A stretch of 64,000 nt of DNA from Streptococcus pseudoporcinus LQ 940-04 (GCF_000188035.1 NZ_AEUY02000005.1:682001-746000), one strand, 5' to 3'; numbered from the stretch's first letter, positions 1 through 11,320 are shown. Notes: generated from the letters alone by a model not told the origin. Numbers and translations are program-made.

Positions 1-894
1 TCAATTGCTCAATATCAACCAAAAGTTTTTGAAGTTGAAAAGTCTAACTTAATGAATTACCTTGAGTCTGATAAAGAAGATTCTTTTTATTATAGCTCTT
101 TACAATTAAAAAAGCTCTTCTATCATAATCAAGATTTACAAATCTCAAAATATGGATCTGTGGAATTGGTTGACAGAGAAACAGCATACACCAGCTATCA
201 AGAATTTCATAAAATGTTGTTGGAAGACCAGATTGATATTTATATTTTAGGTGAATTTGATGATTACAAAGTGGTTCAACTTTTCCATCAATTTCCATTT
301 GAAGGTCGTCAAAAGAAACTATCATATTATTATCATCAGGAATATGACAATGTTGTTTCAGAAAAAATTGAAAATAAATTGTTAAATCAATCTATTTTAG
401 AGTTAGCTTATTATTTCCCAGTTGAAGCGTTTAAAGAAGATTATTATGCTTTATTAGTTTTAAATGGTTTACTAGGATCTTACGCTCATTCTTTATTATT
501 TACCAAAGTAAGAGAAAAGGAAGGTATTGCTTACAGTATTGGTAGTAACTTAGACAGGTATACAGGCCTTTTAGAAATTTTTGCGGGTATTAATAAAGAA
601 GATAAAGCGCGAGCTTTGCAACTAATTGTCAAAGAAATGAATGATATCAAAATGGGAAGATTTTCTAGTCACTTAGTTGAAAAAACTAAGATAATGCTAC
701 AGACAAATGGAAAGCAATCAGAAGATTATTGTAAAGCTTTAGTTGACAGTTCATATATAAAGTCTTATGTGACACCTGAGTTTACATTGGAAAATTGGTT
801 GAGCGGAATAAGAGCTGTAAAGAAAATGGATATTATCAAAGCAGCTAACAAACTAAAATTACAATCAGTATACTTTTTGGAGGGTAATAAGTGA
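1..894 (+). CDS. yfmF: M16-family peptidase-like protein YfmF (5'-truncated by window edge)
   Basis: C-terminal 297 residues of an M16 (pitrilysin-like) protein. The frame is open from base 1, so the start lies outside the window; the first internal ATG is at 52 and is not the real start. No HxxEH zinc motif is seen in the visible part. In Firmicutes this protein is encoded next to YfmH, and current annotation links the pair to EF-P 5-aminopentanol modification. Its TGA stop overlaps the GTG start of yfmH by 4 bp, so the two are translationally coupled. The family call rests largely on this pairing and the M16 C-terminal lobe pattern. Confidence 0.85.
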   Translation, partial: SIAQYQPKVFEVEKSNLMNYLESDKEDSFYYSSLQLKKLFYHNQDLQISKYGSVELVDRETAYTSYQEFHKMLLEDQIDIYILGEFDDYKVVQLFHQFPFEGRQKKLSYYYHQEYDNVVSEKIENKLLNQSILELAYYFPVEAFKEDYYALLVLNGLLGSYAHSLLFTKVREKEGIAYSIGSNLDRYTGLLEIFAGINKEDKARALQLIVKEMNDIKMGRFSSHLVEKTKIMLQTNGKQSEDYCKALVDSSYIKSYVTPEFTLENWLSGIRAVKKMDIIKAANKLKLQSVYFLEGNK

Positions 895-2174
895 CACAGT
901 TAAATAAAATAACCTATTCCAGAGTAAGTGAAAGTGTTTACCAAGTAGAATTCAAAAATGGATTTCAAGTCTTTTTTATCCCAAAACCCATGTTTACGGA
1001 AAAAACGGCAATGTTGACAGTTCATTATGGCTCTCTTGACAATGCCTTTACAGTAAGAAACAGAGATTATACTTACCCTGAAGGACTAGCCCATTTTTTA
1101 GAACATAAAGTTTTTGAGGATGAAAGAGGACAAGATGTCTCACAACGCTTTACACAATTTGGGACAGAAGTAAATGCCTTTACAACCTTTGATAAAACCT
1201 CTTACTTTATTTCTGCTAGCAATCACTTTATGGAGTCATTAACCTTGCTTCAAGAATTTGTTATGTCTGCACATTTTACAGAAGCATCGGTCGAAAGAGA
1301 GAAAAAGATTATTGCTCAAGAGATTGATATGTATATGGACGATCCTGATTATCAGTCTTATATTGGCATTCTACAGAATCTTTTTCCAGATACCTATCTA
1401 TCAAGAGATATTGCTGGAAGTCGACAATCAATTGAAGCTATCACGGTTACTGATTTAGAAAAAAATTATAAACACTTTTATCACCCATCAAATATGACAC
1501 TTATCGTGGTAGGGGACATTAACGTTGAAGAAACCTTTAAGTCAATTGAAAATTGTCAAGATCGTTTAAAGAGACGAAAACCTGCTAAGCCGACTATTTC
1601 CCCTTTACCCTATCATTCAGTAGTAAAGACAGGTTCTATCAGTATGGACGTTTCAACTCCTAAATTAGCAGTTGGCTTTAGAGGAAAAAAACTTCCTAAA
1701 GGTATTTCATTATTGGAATATAAAGTTGGCTTGCGTTTACTTTTATCTCTGTTATTTGGATGGACATCAAAAACTTACCAGACTTGGTACGATGATGGGA
1801 AAATAGATGACTCGTTTGATATCGAAATCGAAATACAAGCAGATTTCTCCTTTATTTTGATAACCTTGGATACCAATGAACCTATTGCGATGTCTAGTAA
1901 TATTAGAAGAAAAATCAAAGACTTTATGAAATCAAAGGATATTAACCAAGATCATCTAACACTTTTAAAGAAAGAAATGTTTGGTGATTTTGTGCAAAGC
2001 TTAGATTTTATGGATCAATTTGTAAGTCAATTTAACCTTTATTTATCTGCTCAGGATTCTTATATGGATATTCCTCAAATCATCGAAAAAATTAATTTTG
2101 AAGAGATATTACTTATTGGTCACGATTTTTTTGAGTCTGCGGAAATCTCCGATTTTACTGTCTTTCCTAAATAG
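891..2174 (+). CDS. yfmH: M16-family zinc peptidase-like protein YfmH
   Basis: 427 residues, GTG start overlapping the yfmF stop by 4 bp, with AGGG upstream. The inverted zinc motif HFLEH is at residues 68-72, and acidic residues in the stretch VEREKKIIAQEI (about 134-145) fit the third metal ligand of M16 peptidases. The full length suggests the usual two-lobed M16 half-shell. In Firmicutes it partners YfmF and has been associated with EF-P modification; whether it is proteolytically active is not shown by sequence. It ends 49 bp before rodZ, which has its own promoter. Confidence 0.9.
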   Translation: MTQLNKITYSRVSESVYQVEFKNGFQVFFIPKPMFTEKTAMLTVHYGSLDNAFTVRNRDYTYPEGLAHFLEHKVFEDERGQDVSQRFTQFGTEVNAFTTFDKTSYFISASNHFMESLTLLQEFVMSAHFTEASVEREKKIIAQEIDMYMDDPDYQSYIGILQNLFPDTYLSRDIAGSRQSIEAITVTDLEKNYKHFYHPSNMTLIVVGDINVEETFKSIENCQDRLKRRKPAKPTISPLPYHSVVKTGSISMDVSTPKLAVGFRGKKLPKGISLLEYKVGLRLLLSLLFGWTSKTYQTWYDDGKIDDSFDIEIEIQADFSFILITLDTNEPIAMSSNIRRKIKDFMKSKDINQDHLTLLKKEMFGDFVQSLDFMDQFVSQFNLYLSAQDSYMDIPQIIEKINFEEILLIGHDFFESAEISDFTVFPK

Positions 2175-2183
2175 CATATATTT

Positions 2184-2192
2184 TGATATAAT
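2184..2192 (+). promoter_or_regulatory. Extended -10 promoter upstream of rodZ
   Basis: TGATATAAT lies 32 bp upstream of the rodZ ATG and just after the yfmH stop, giving the rodZ-pgsA-ecf genes an internal promoter. No convincing -35 hexamer is seen, as expected for an extended -10 site. Confidence 0.55.
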
Positions 2193-2223
2193 GGAAGTAA
2201 TATTTTAGTATTGAGGTACCTGT

Positions 2224-3270
2224 ATGAGAAATCAAACTTTAGGCGAGTTCCTGAGAGAATCGCGAGTTAATAGAAAAGTTACTTTGGATGAGATTGAAGA
2301 TAAAACTGGGATATCTTCTCATTACTTATTAGCTATGGAACTGGATCAGTTTAAAATTATTCCAGAAGATAAAATTGACTCCTTCTTTAGTCAATATGCT
2401 AAGATGGTCTCGTTGGACTTTGGAATGATAAAGAAAATGTATCTGGACCAAATAGCAAATACTCAGTATAATGAAGAACCTAGTATTACTCAGCGGGTTG
2501 AAGAAAAATTAAGTCAAAGACAAGAGCCATTCGTTTTTCCTCTAAAAACTGAAGCAAGAGTGTCTGAACCAGATGTTTTAGCTAGTAAAGAATTGGATTT
2601 TAAGGAAAAGGAACCAGATGTTGAGGCGAATGCTTTAGTTGATAATACGAAAGAAAAAAAACGTGATAGTTTATTGGCAGATAATCATAGAGATAGAGAT
2701 ACTTCACGTTTAAGCCGTTATCAAGATGATCATAAAAAATCCAAATCTATTTTTTCGATAATCTTGTTGACTGTTATTGCTTTAGCTGTGTTTGCTTTTG
2801 TTTTCTTTGCTGTCTGGCAGCAATTTTCAAAAGAAAACAATCTTACTCTTGATAAGGCAAAGAGTATTTTATTTAAAAAAAATGAAAACAAGACTTCAAG
2901 TTCTAAGACTCCTGAGGTATCAAGTCAACCAAGTAGTAGTGAAAAGAAAACTGTTATTAAGACAGAAGGGCAAGATAATTATTTAGTAGCTGATATTCAG
3001 AAAGCAAAAGATACTGTTGAAGTTTCGGTCTCATTAGCCGGCGCTGAAAGTGCTTGGATTGCATTATCACATTCAGATATTGGTGAAGCTGGCACAACAC
3101 TTACTCAAGAATCACCCACTTACACAACTACCTTACCTGCTGATACTAAGGAGTCGCTCTTAATGCTTGGTGTTAGAGAAGGGGTCTCAGTCACTGTTGA
3201 TGGGCAAAAGTTAGACCTAACTCCTATGACAAGTAATGATATTAGTTATATCACGCTAAAAATTCAATAA
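2224..3270 (+). CDS. rodZ: RodZ-like HTH membrane protein (YmfM/DUF4115)
   Basis: 348 residues. An XRE-type helix-turn-helix occupies about residues 1-70 (LGEFLRESR, LDEIEDKTGI). A charged linker follows, then one transmembrane segment at about 176-198, a Ser/Lys-rich stretch, and a C-terminal DUF4115-like beta domain. This cytoplasm-membrane-outside layout is that of RodZ, which couples cell-shape machinery to the membrane. TGAGGT precedes the ATG. It sits between yfmH and pgsA, the usual place of ymfM in Firmicutes. Confidence 0.88.
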   Translation: MRNQTLGEFLRESRVNRKVTLDEIEDKTGISSHYLLAMELDQFKIIPEDKIDSFFSQYAKMVSLDFGMIKKMYLDQIANTQYNEEPSITQRVEEKLSQRQEPFVFPLKTEARVSEPDVLASKELDFKEKEPDVEANALVDNTKEKKRDSLLADNHRDRDTSRLSRYQDDHKKSKSIFSIILLTVIALAVFAFVFFAVWQQFSKENNLTLDKAKSILFKKNENKTSSSKTPEVSSQPSSSEKKTVIKTEGQDNYLVADIQKAKDTVEVSVSLAGAESAWIALSHSDIGEAGTTLTQESPTYTTTLPADTKESLLMLGVREGVSVTVDGQKLDLTPMTSNDISYITLKIQ

Positions 3271-3285
3271 TTTTAAGGAAAAATA

Positions 3286-3828
3286 ATGATAAAAAAAGAA
3301 AATATTCCTAATTTACTAACTGCAATTAGAATTGTGATGATTCCTCTTTTCTTAATCGTCACAACTCTTTCACAATCTCTTACTTGGCATATTGTCGCAG
3401 CAGTTATTTTTGCAATTGCTAGTTTTACTGATTACCTTGATGGCTATCTTGCAAGGAAATGGCATGTCGTAACGAATTTTGGTAAATTTGCTGACCCACT
3501 TGCTGATAAAATGCTTGTCATGAGTGCCTTCATTATGTTGGTTGGGGCAGGCTTAGCACCAGCGTGGATTTCGGCTATTATCATTTGTCGAGAGTTGGCT
3601 GTAACAGGCTTGCGTCTTCTGTTAGTTGAATCAGGTGGTGAAGTTTTAGCCGCAGCAATGCCAGGAAAAATCAAAACGGTTTCGCAAATGCTTTCAATTA
3701 TTTTCTTATTTTGTCATTTGTCAGTTGTGGGAACAATTCTCCTCTATATTGCTTTGTTTTTCACAATTTATTCAGGTTATGATTACTTTAAGGGAGCCGG
3801 TTTTCTTTTTAAGGATACCATTAAGTAA
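3286..3828 (+). CDS. pgsA: CDP-diacylglycerol--glycerol-3-phosphate 3-phosphatidyltransferase
   Basis: 180 residues, an integral membrane protein that makes phosphatidylglycerophosphate, the committed step to phosphatidylglycerol and cardiolipin. The complete CDP-alcohol phosphotransferase signature is present: D49, D52-G53, A56-R57, G66, D70 and D74 with family spacing. AAGGAAAAATA precedes the ATG. It lies 15 bp after rodZ and 2 bp before ecfA1, so it is probably in one operon with them. Confidence 0.96.
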   Translation: MIKKENIPNLLTAIRIVMIPLFLIVTTLSQSLTWHIVAAVIFAIASFTDYLDGYLARKWHVVTNFGKFADPLADKMLVMSAFIMLVGAGLAPAWISAIIICRELAVTGLRLLLVESGGEVLAAAMPGKIKTVSQMLSIIFLFCHLSVVGTILLYIALFFTIYSGYDYFKGAGFLFKDTIK

Positions 3829-3830
3829 CG

Positions 3831-4670
3831 ATGTCGAACATAATTGAAGTTAAAAATATTAAATTTAAATACCAAGAAAACCAGGAAAATTATACTTTAA
3901 ATAATGTGTCGTTTCACGTGAAACGAGGAGAATGGTTATCAATTATTGGGCACAATGGTTCTGGAAAATCTACATCTGTTAGGTTGTTAAATGGGCTACT
4001 TGTAGCTGAGTCAGGTTCTATTCGAGTGGACGGTGACGATTTGACAGAATCTAATGTTTGGGAAATCAGAGAAAAAATAGGGATGGTTTTTCAAAATCCA
4101 GATAACCAATTCGTTGGAGCTACTGTAGAAGATGACGTTGCCTTTGGATTAGAAAATAAAGGTGTTCCGCATGAGGAGATGGTTGAACGAGTTGACCAAG
4201 CATTAAAACTTGTGGGAATGTCAGAATTTAAGACACGAGAACCTGCACGACTATCTGGAGGTCAAAAACAGCGGGTTGCAATTGCTGGTGCAATTGCGAT
4301 GAGACCTATGATTATTGTTTTGGATGAATCTACTAGTATGTTAGATCCTAAAGGTCGTATGGAATTAATCAAGACTATACAATCAATCAGAAAAGATTAT
4401 CAATTAACAGTTATTTCAATTACTCATGATTTGGATGAAGTTGCGCTAAGTGATCGTGTATTAGTAATGAAAAATGGACAAGTCGAGTCTAGTTCAACTC
4501 CAAAAGAACTCTTTTCTCGGGGGGAAGAATTATTAGATTTAGGTCTAGATATTCCGTTTACAAGTACCCTAGCAAAGGCTTTAATAGACGATGGATATGA
4601 TCTAGACAAAGATTATCTAACAGAGAAGGAATTAGAAAATCAGTTATGGCAATTAATTTCCAAAATGTGA
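3831..4670 (+). CDS. ecfA1: Energy-coupling factor transporter ATPase EcfA1
   Basis: 279-residue ABC ATPase. Walker [10 protein letters not shown] is at 40-48, the signature LSGGQKQR begins at 141, and Walker B IIVLDE is at 161-166. The residue after the catalytic Glu is Ser (DEST) instead of the usual Pro, which is common in EcfA1. With EcfA2 and EcfT it forms the shared energizing module that drives several vitamin-specific S components; no S component is in the window. Its 3' end overlaps ecfA2 by 25 bp. Confidence 0.95.
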   Translation: MSNIIEVKNIKFKYQENQENYTLNNVSFHVKRGEWLSIIGHNGSGKSTSVRLLNGLLVAESGSIRVDGDDLTESNVWEIREKIGMVFQNPDNQFVGATVEDDVAFGLENKGVPHEEMVERVDQALKLVGMSEFKTREPARLSGGQKQRVAIAGAIAMRPMIIVLDESTSMLDPKGRMELIKTIQSIRKDYQLTVISITHDLDEVALSDRVLVMKNGQVESSSTPKELFSRGEELLDLGLDIPFTSTLAKALIDDGYDLDKDYLTEKELENQLWQLISKM

Positions 4671-5488
4671 GTTTTACTTATCAGGCAGGGACACCCTTTG
4701 AAGGGCGTGCCCTTTTTGACATTAACCTTGAAATTGAGGATGCTTCCTATACTGCTTTCATTGGGCACACGGGTTCTGGAAAATCAACTATAATGCAATT
4801 ATTAAATGGCCTGTTAACACCTACTTCTGGAATTGTGAATGTTGGTGGAAAAGCGATTACGAGTCAATCAAAAAATAAGGATATTAAACTTATTCGTAAA
4901 GAAGTTGGACTTGTTTTTCAGTTTCCTGAAAGTCAACTTTTTGAAGAAACTGTATTAAAAGATGTTGCTTTCGGCCCCCAAAATTTTGGTGTCACAAAAG
5001 AAGATGCTGAAAAGTTAGCGCGTGAAAAGCTAGCTTTGGTTGGTATTTCAGAGACCCTATTTGAAAAGAATCCTTTTGAACTCTCTGGCGGTCAAATGCG
5101 CCGCGTAGCTATTGCAGGAATTCTAGCGATGGAGCCAAGTATCTTAGTTTTAGATGAACCAACAGCAGGTCTTGATCCTAAAGGCCGTAGAGAATTGATG
5201 ACCCTATTTAAAAAATTACACAAGTCAGGGATGACAATTGTTTTGGTGACTCATTTGATGGATGATGTTGCCAACTATGCAGATAAGGTATATGTTCTTG
5301 AAAAAGGAAAGGTTATTTTATCTGGAAAACCAAATGATATTTTTCAAAGAGTAGAATTATTAGAAGAAAAGCAACTAGGTGTTCCAAAAATTACTAGGTT
5401 TGCTTATCATTTAGAAAAAAAGGGTTTCCAATTTTCAAGACTACCAATTACTTTAGAAGAATTAAGGGAGATGCTGAAACATGGATAA
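4646..5488 (+). CDS. ecfA2: Energy-coupling factor transporter ATPase EcfA2
   Basis: 280-residue ABC ATPase and paralogue of EcfA1. Walker [10 protein letters not shown] is at 40-48, LSGGQ at 146-150 and LVLDEPT at 167-173. The start at 4646 lies inside the ecfA1 3' end and gives the usual EcfA2 N-terminus [12 protein letters not shown]. The two ATPases form an asymmetric heterodimer on EcfT. It overlaps ecfT by 8 bp, so the three are co-transcribed and probably translationally coupled. Confidence 0.95.
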   Translation: MAINFQNVSFTYQAGTPFEGRALFDINLEIEDASYTAFIGHTGSGKSTIMQLLNGLLTPTSGIVNVGGKAITSQSKNKDIKLIRKEVGLVFQFPESQLFEETVLKDVAFGPQNFGVTKEDAEKLAREKLALVGISETLFEKNPFELSGGQMRRVAIAGILAMEPSILVLDEPTAGLDPKGRRELMTLFKKLHKSGMTIVLVTHLMDDVANYADKVYVLEKGKVILSGKPNDIFQRVELLEEKQLGVPKITRFAYHLEKKGFQFSRLPITLEELREMLKHG

Positions 5489-6281
5489 ACTTATTTTGGG
5501 TCGTTACATACCAGGTGACTCTGTAATACATCGCCTTGATCCAAGAAGTAAATTAATTGCAATGATGATTTATATTGTTATTATTTTTTGGGCAAATAAC
5601 CTGGTAACAAATGCAATTATGTTTGGATTGACCATGTTAGTTGTTATTCTCTCTCAAGTGAAGATTTCATTTTTTTTGAATGGTTTAAAACCCATGATTG
5701 GTATTATTTTATTTACTACCATGTTTCAAGTATTCTTTACAAAAGGTGGTCAAGTATTAGTAGATTTTTGGATTATTAAAATAACAAGTCATGGCTTAAG
5801 CCAAGCTTTGCTAATCTTTATGAGATTTATCTTGATTATCTTTTTTTCAACTCTACTGACATTAACAACCACTCCATTAAGCTTATCTGATGCAGTAGAG
5901 TCCTTACTTAAGCCATTTAGATTAGTGAAAGTTCCCGCACATGAAATTGGTTTAATGCTCTCCTTAAGTCTAAGATTTGTACCAACTTTGATGGATGATA
6001 CCATCTTAATTATGAACGCTCAAAAAGCAAGAGGGGTTGATTTTGGTGAAGGAACTCTGGTCCAAAAAGTAAAATCAATCATCCCTATATTAATCCCACT
6101 TTTTGCTTCAAGCTTCAAACGTGCAGATGCTTTAGCTATTGCGATGGAATCAAGAGGATACAAAGGTGGTAATAATAGGAGTAAGTTTAGATTATTAGAA
6201 TGGAAATTGGGTGATACTTGTGTGGTAATTGGAATGCTTATTCTAGGTTTAGTTTTATATTACCTAAAAAGCCCTATTTAA
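5481..6281 (+). CDS. ecfT: Energy-coupling factor transmembrane protein EcfT
   Basis: 266 residues with several hydrophobic segments, the T component that joins the EcfA1/A2 ATPases to interchangeable vitamin-binding S components. The two coupling-helix motifs with the Ala/Ser-Arg-Gly triad are visible (KARGVDF and ESRGYKGG). It starts 8 bp before the ecfA2 stop and ends the operon; 152 bp without a gene follow. Confidence 0.95.
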   Translation: MDKLILGRYIPGDSVIHRLDPRSKLIAMMIYIVIIFWANNLVTNAIMFGLTMLVVILSQVKISFFLNGLKPMIGIILFTTMFQVFFTKGGQVLVDFWIIKITSHGLSQALLIFMRFILIIFFSTLLTLTTTPLSLSDAVESLLKPFRLVKVPAHEIGLMLSLSLRFVPTLMDDTILIMNAQKARGVDFGEGTLVQKVKSIIPILIPLFASSFKRADALAIAMESRGYKGGNNRSKFRLLEWKLGDTCVVIGMLILGLVLYYLKSPI

Positions 6282-6433
6282 TTCTACATCTAGTAGTCGA
6301 GCTTACCAAGTATGCTAAAAGTTCTGAACTTCTTATAAAATCAATACTATTGTAATATTTTTAATATAACTTCTATAGATAAGTAACAAACTTAGGTTAG
6401 TATGATACTTGGAGAAAAAAAGAGGTGTATTAA

Positions 6434-7075
6434 ATGTTTAAAAATGAGAATTTTAAAAAACGATACGTTAGTTTTGGAGTCTTTGCATTTGCAATTTCTT
6501 TAGTTGCTCTTGTCTTTGCATTTTCAAGTAGAAGTGTTGACACGGAATCTTTTGTAAAAAAACCAGAAACTAAAGTTATCAAAAAAGAATCAAAACTAGC
6601 TTCAAGGAATAGAGAAGTAAAAAAAGAAAAAACAAGTGACTCATCGTCTTCAAGTCAATCAAGTTCAAGGAGTCAATCAGAAGCAGTAACTTCAGAAAGT
6701 TCAGCTACTGAACCGGTAGCAGAGGTAGTTGAGACTCCTGCACAAGAGGTTAGCCCAGTAGTTCAAACACAAGAAGCCACAGTGCAACAATATGCTTCAC
6801 CTACTAGTGTTTATCAGGCAAATGGTAATAGTGCAGGTGTGATTGGAAGCCAGGCAGCAGCTCAAATGGCAGCAGCTACGGGTGTTCCACAAGCAACTTG
6901 GGAGGCTATTATTGCTCGTGAGTCAAACGGTAATCCAAATGCGTCAAATCCTTCAGGGGCTTCAGGTCTATTCCAAACTATGCCAGGATGGGGATCAACT
7001 GCAACGGTTGAAGACCAGATTAATGCAGCTACTCGAGCTTACCGCGCTCAAGGTTTGTCTGCTTGGGGTTATTAG
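6434..7075 (+). CDS. Secreted or membrane-anchored SLT-like (transglycosylase-like) protein
   Basis: 213 residues. An N-terminal hydrophobic segment (about 13-31) acts as signal or anchor. A Lys- and Ser-rich linker runs to about residue 95, followed by a Pro/Glu/Val-rich stretch. The C-terminal 75 residues resemble the lysozyme-like fold of IsaA/SceD-type transglycosylases, with [20 protein letters not shown] placing the probable catalytic Glu at 163. The substrate would be peptidoglycan. AGAGGTG precedes the ATG. It appears monocistronic and ends at a strong bidirectional terminator. Enzymatic activity is inferred from fold only. Confidence 0.8.
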   Translation: MFKNENFKKRYVSFGVFAFAISLVALVFAFSSRSVDTESFVKKPETKVIKKESKLASRNREVKKEKTSDSSSSSQSSSRSQSEAVTSESSATEPVAEVVETPAQEVSPVVQTQEATVQQYASPTSVYQANGNSAGVIGSQAAAQMAAATGVPQATWEAIIARESNGNPNASNPSGASGLFQTMPGWGSTATVEDQINAATRAYRAQGLSAWGY

Positions 7076-7087
7076 AATAAATTAACT

Positions 7088-7126
7088 AAAAAAGCATAAG
7101 TTAGAATGACTAACTTATGCTTTTTT
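7088..7126. terminator. Bidirectional rho-independent terminator
   Basis: Perfect 17-bp inverted repeat (aaaaaagcataagttag and its complement) around a 5-nt loop, with A- and T-rich outer arms. It separates the plus-strand SLT-like gene from the convergent HAD phosphatase gene. Confidence 0.92.
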
Positions 7127-7136
7127 GCAGTGGAAA

Positions 7137-7775
7137 CTAACTCATTTTTTCTATAGTTTCAGCAATTTGACTTGGTGTATGATTGATGTAGTCAGCACCA
7201 GCCTTTACTAAATCAATTTCAGATCCAAAGCCCCATGTTATTCCTAGGGTTGTAATACCGGCAGATTTTCCGCCAATAATATCAAAGGGTGTATCTCCAA
7301 TGATAAGTGACTCACTTGCTGAAATATTTTCTTGTTCTAAACATGCTTTTATGACGTCTGCTTTTATGAATCTATCAGGTAATGAACCATAAATGCCAGA
7401 AAAGTAGGTTTGAATTCCAAGTTCCTCAAGCATGTGTAAAGCCATAGATTCATGCTTGCTGGTGGTGACAAACAAATGATAACCAGAATTGGTAAGCTGG
7501 GCTAACATTTCTTCTATGCCCTCATACATTATAACTTGGTAGACACCAAGGTCCTGATAGTATTTTCGAAAATGTCCAATGGCAAGGTCAATGTCTTCTT
7601 GGTTGGAAAAATAACTCGAAAAAGTTGTTTCTAGAGGAGGGCCAATGTATGTTGACAAGAGGTTTACATCAGGAACTTCTAAATTAATATTTGTAAAGGT
7701 ATATGTAAAGGCATTTATGATCCCTTTACTGGAGTCAACTAAAGTGCCATCTAAATCAAATAATATATTTTTCAC
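7137..7775 (-). CDS. HAD-family phosphatase (phosphoglycolate-phosphatase-like)
   Basis: 212 residues. Motif I FDLDGTLVDSS at the N-terminus carries the nucleophilic Asp; motif II is VTTSKH, and motif III/IV is around IIGDTPFDIIGG. The cap domain between motifs I and II is alpha-helical, as in Gph/PgmB-type HAD hydrolases, so a small phosphorylated metabolite is likely but the substrate is unknown. The start is GTG with AAGGTGAT upstream, 13 bp after the sdaAA stop, so it is probably the last gene of the serine dehydratase operon. Confidence 0.85.
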   Translation of the reverse strand: MKNILFDLDGTLVDSSKGIINAFTYTFTNINLEVPDVNLLSTYIGPPLETTFSSYFSNQEDIDLAIGHFRKYYQDLGVYQVIMYEGIEEMLAQLTNSGYHLFVTTSKHESMALHMLEELGIQTYFSGIYGSLPDRFIKADVIKACLEQENISASESLIIGDTPFDIIGGKSAGITTLGITWGFGSEIDLVKAGADYINHTPSQIAETIEKMS

Positions 7776-7788
7776 TCTATCACCTTAA

Positions 7789-8661
7789 TTAGTCACCGAA
7801 AATTTTTTTACTGTAATGACGGCCAGTTGGAGTTGCTGCAAGGCCTCCTTCAGCAGTCTCTCTGAAAGCAGTTGGTAAAGCTGAGCCAACCTGATACATA
7901 GCATCAATAACTTCGTCAACAGGTATCTGTGATTGGATTCCTGCTAATGCCATATCAGCTGCTATAATTGCAAAGCTTGCACCTAAAGCGTTCCTTTTAA
8001 CACAAGGCACTTCAACAAGTCCAGCCACCGGGTCACAAATTAGACCTAGCATATTCTTAATAACAAAGGCAACGGCTTGACTGGCTTGGAAGGCAGTACC
8101 TCCTGCAGCTTTAACCATTGCTGCAGCACTCATTGCAGATGCAGAACCAACTTCAGCTTGACAACCTCCCTCTGCACCCGAAATAGAGGCATTGTTTCCA
8201 ATAACTAATCCGAAAGCACCAGCTGTAAAGAGAAAGTCAAGTTGTTCTTCTTCATTTAATTTCAGTTTATCAATGGCAGTCGCTAAGACAGCAGGCAAGC
8301 ACCCCGCAGACCCAGCAGTAGGAGTTGCACAGACAAGTCCCATTTTAGCATTTAGTTCGTTAACTGCCATGGCATTCCGAACAGCAGTAAGGACTGTTAC
8401 ATCAGCAAGCGTTGTACCAGATTTGATGTAGGTGTCCATTTTTAATGCATCTCCACCAGTTAAGCCACTTATAGATTTACTAGGAGTTAAACCATTCACA
8501 ACAGATTCTTTCATAACTTCTAAATTCCGCCCCATAATCACACGAATCTCATCACGGGATCGACCAGTCATTTCAATTTCTGTTGCTATCATCAATTCTG
8601 CAACGTTGCCGTCATATTTTTCATTAGCTTGTTTAACAAGTTCTTCGATTGTATAAAACAT
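7789..8661 (-). CDS. sdaAA: L-serine dehydratase, iron-sulfur-dependent, alpha subunit
   Basis: 290 residues. L-serine dehydratase deaminates L-serine to pyruvate and ammonia with a [4Fe-4S] cluster. Cys-containing motifs typical of the alpha subunit are visible: SAGCLPAVL, GAEGGCQAEVGSASAM and CDPVAGLVEVPC. It lies 12 bp downstream of the beta-subunit gene in the two-gene arrangement usual in Firmicutes and is followed by the HAD phosphatase. Confidence 0.95.
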   Translation of the reverse strand: MFYTIEELVKQANEKYDGNVAELMIATEIEMTGRSRDEIRVIMGRNLEVMKESVVNGLTPSKSISGLTGGDALKMDTYIKSGTTLADVTVLTAVRNAMAVNELNAKMGLVCATPTAGSAGCLPAVLATAIDKLKLNEEEQLDFLFTAGAFGLVIGNNASISGAEGGCQAEVGSASAMSAAAMVKAAGGTAFQASQAVAFVIKNMLGLICDPVAGLVEVPCVKRNALGASFAIIAADMALAGIQSQIPVDEVIDAMYQVGSALPTAFRETAEGGLAATPTGRHYSKKIFGD

Positions 8662-8673
8662 GTGATAATCTTT

Positions 8674-9345
8674 CTAGTCAAAGAAGTTGACATTATGTAA
8701 ATGTGGAATAGTTGCAATTTTATTGACAGCATCTTGACAGTCATGGGTATCAACTTCGATAATCATTATAGCCTTTTCACCAGCGCTTTCACGAGTAACA
8801 TTCATCTGTGCAATATTGATCTCATATTCCGATAAAATATCAGTAACTTTAGCAATCATACCTGGAATATCTTGATGAACGATAATAAGGGTTGGTGTAT
8901 TCATTGTTAGAGAAACTGAAAAACCATTTAACTCGGTTACCTGTATATTACCACCACCAATGGAAACTCCAGTAATACTCATCGATTTGTCTTTCTTTTT
9001 GACCGCTATTTTAACAGTATTTGGGTGAGGAGCATTGCTATCTTTTAAAATATCCCAATAAATACGGATTCCTCTTTGATGGGCAATTTCCAAGGAATTT
9101 TTAATATCAGGGTTATCAGTATCCATGCCAAGAATACCAGCGACTAAGGCTTTATCGGTTCCATGTCCCTGATAGGTTTTGGCAAAAGAATTATAAAGAT
9201 GGAATGTGACTTCATCAGGAGTCTCACCAAAAATAGAATGGACGACTTTACCGATTCTGACAGCTCCTGCGGTATGACTACTGGATGGTCCAATCATCAC
9301 AGGTCCAATAATATCAAAAACAGATTGAAATTTTTGTGTTTTCAT
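8674..9345 (-). CDS. sdaAB: L-serine dehydratase, iron-sulfur-dependent, beta subunit
   Basis: 223 residues from the chosen ATG. The N-terminal part carries the serine dehydratase beta domain (GPSSSHTAGAVRIG) and the C-terminal 75 residues form an ACT domain (LIIVHQDIPGMIAKVTDIL), a likely serine or metabolite sensor. A TTG four codons upstream (9357) would overlap the ribosome binding site GGGAG, whereas the ATG at 9345 sits 7 nt after it, so the ATG is preferred. First gene of a minus-strand operon with its own promoter. Confidence 0.95.
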   Translation of the reverse strand: MKTQKFQSVFDIIGPVMIGPSSSHTAGAVRIGKVVHSIFGETPDEVTFHLYNSFAKTYQGHGTDKALVAGILGMDTDNPDIKNSLEIAHQRGIRIYWDILKDSNAPHPNTVKIAVKKKDKSMSITGVSIGGGNIQVTELNGFSVSLTMNTPTLIIVHQDIPGMIAKVTDILSEYEINIAQMNVTRESAGEKAIMIIEVDTHDCQDAVNKIATIPHLHNVNFFD

Positions 9346-9373
9346 AGTTACTCCCAAATTTTACTGTAGTTTT

Positions 9374-9382
9374 ATTATAACA
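9374..9382 (-). promoter_or_regulatory. Extended -10 promoter of the serine dehydratase operon
   Basis: On the minus strand TGTTATAAT lies about 28 bp upstream of the sdaAB ATG. A DnaA-box-like 9-mer TTATCCACT (9387-9395, minus) falls in the spacer upstream of it. Confidence 0.6.
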
Positions 9383-9425
9383 AACTAGTGGATAACTTGT
9401 CTTAATTTTTGCGACTATTAAGTAG

Positions 9426-10674
<1,249 letters not shown>

Positions 10675-10708
10675 ACGTTACAAAATTGTCAACTGATAAG
10701 AGGAAAAA

Positions 10709-11320
10709 ATGATTAGTAAATTTACACTTACTTTTATGGCGTTTTTTGCGATAATGAATCCCATTTCAAATTTACCAGCCTACATGGCTTTAGTGGCAGA
10801 TGATGATCAAAAAATTTCAAAAGCTGTTGCAAAGAATAGTTTAATAATTGCTTTTATTATTATTTTGGTCGTTACTTTTAGTGGACACTATATTTTTCAA
10901 ATTTTTGGAATTACGATTCACTCTTTAAGAATTGCTGGTGGTATTTTAGTGGCTTTAACTGGCTATCACATGATTAATGGTATTCATGCTCCTTTAACAA
11001 ATCATCTTGGTGCAAATGAAAAAACCAACCCTATGGATATTGCTATTTCTCCTTTAGCCATGCCTCTATTTGCTGGCCCAGGAACCATTGCAACCGCCAT
11101 CACCCTCTCTCAAGGAAGCTTTGAAAATCAATTAATAACCTTGACGTCATTTTTTATCCTTTGCTTAATTACTTATAGTTTACTAATTAGTGCTAAAACC
11201 ATTTCACAAGTGTTAGGAAAAAATGTGATGAGCGTGATTACACGTTTGATGGGATTAATTTTAACAACAATTGGTATTCAGATGCTAGTTATAGGAATCA
11301 GAGGAGCTTTTCATATTTAG
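10709..11320 (+). CDS. MarC-family membrane protein
   Basis: 203 residues with about six hydrophobic segments. The conserved MarC features include the N-terminal FFAIMNPISNLPAYMAL and the central SPLAMPLFAGPGTIAT. Members of the family (NAAT/UPF0056) are integral membrane proteins without a firmly established substrate. AAGAGGAAAAA precedes the ATG. It lies 34 bp after mnmA with no terminator seen, so it may be co-transcribed. Confidence 0.88.
   Translation: MISKFTLTFMAFFAIMNPISNLPAYMALVADDDQKISKAVAKNSLIIAFIIILVVTFSGHYIFQIFGITIHSLRIAGGILVALTGYHMINGIHAPLTNHLGANEKTNPMDIAISPLAMPLFAGPGTIATAITLSQGSFENQLITLTSFFILCLITYSLLISAKTISQVLGKNVMSVITRLMGLILTTIGIQMLVIGIRGAFHI

Noticed and set aside
6341..6375. 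WalR/VicR box upstream of the SLT-like gene
   Set aside because: The first half TGTAAT fits TGTWAH but the second half does not at the required 5-bp spacing.
9346..9357. Longer SdaAB starting at TTG 9357
   Set aside because: The codons overlap the GGGAG that serves the ATG at 9345.
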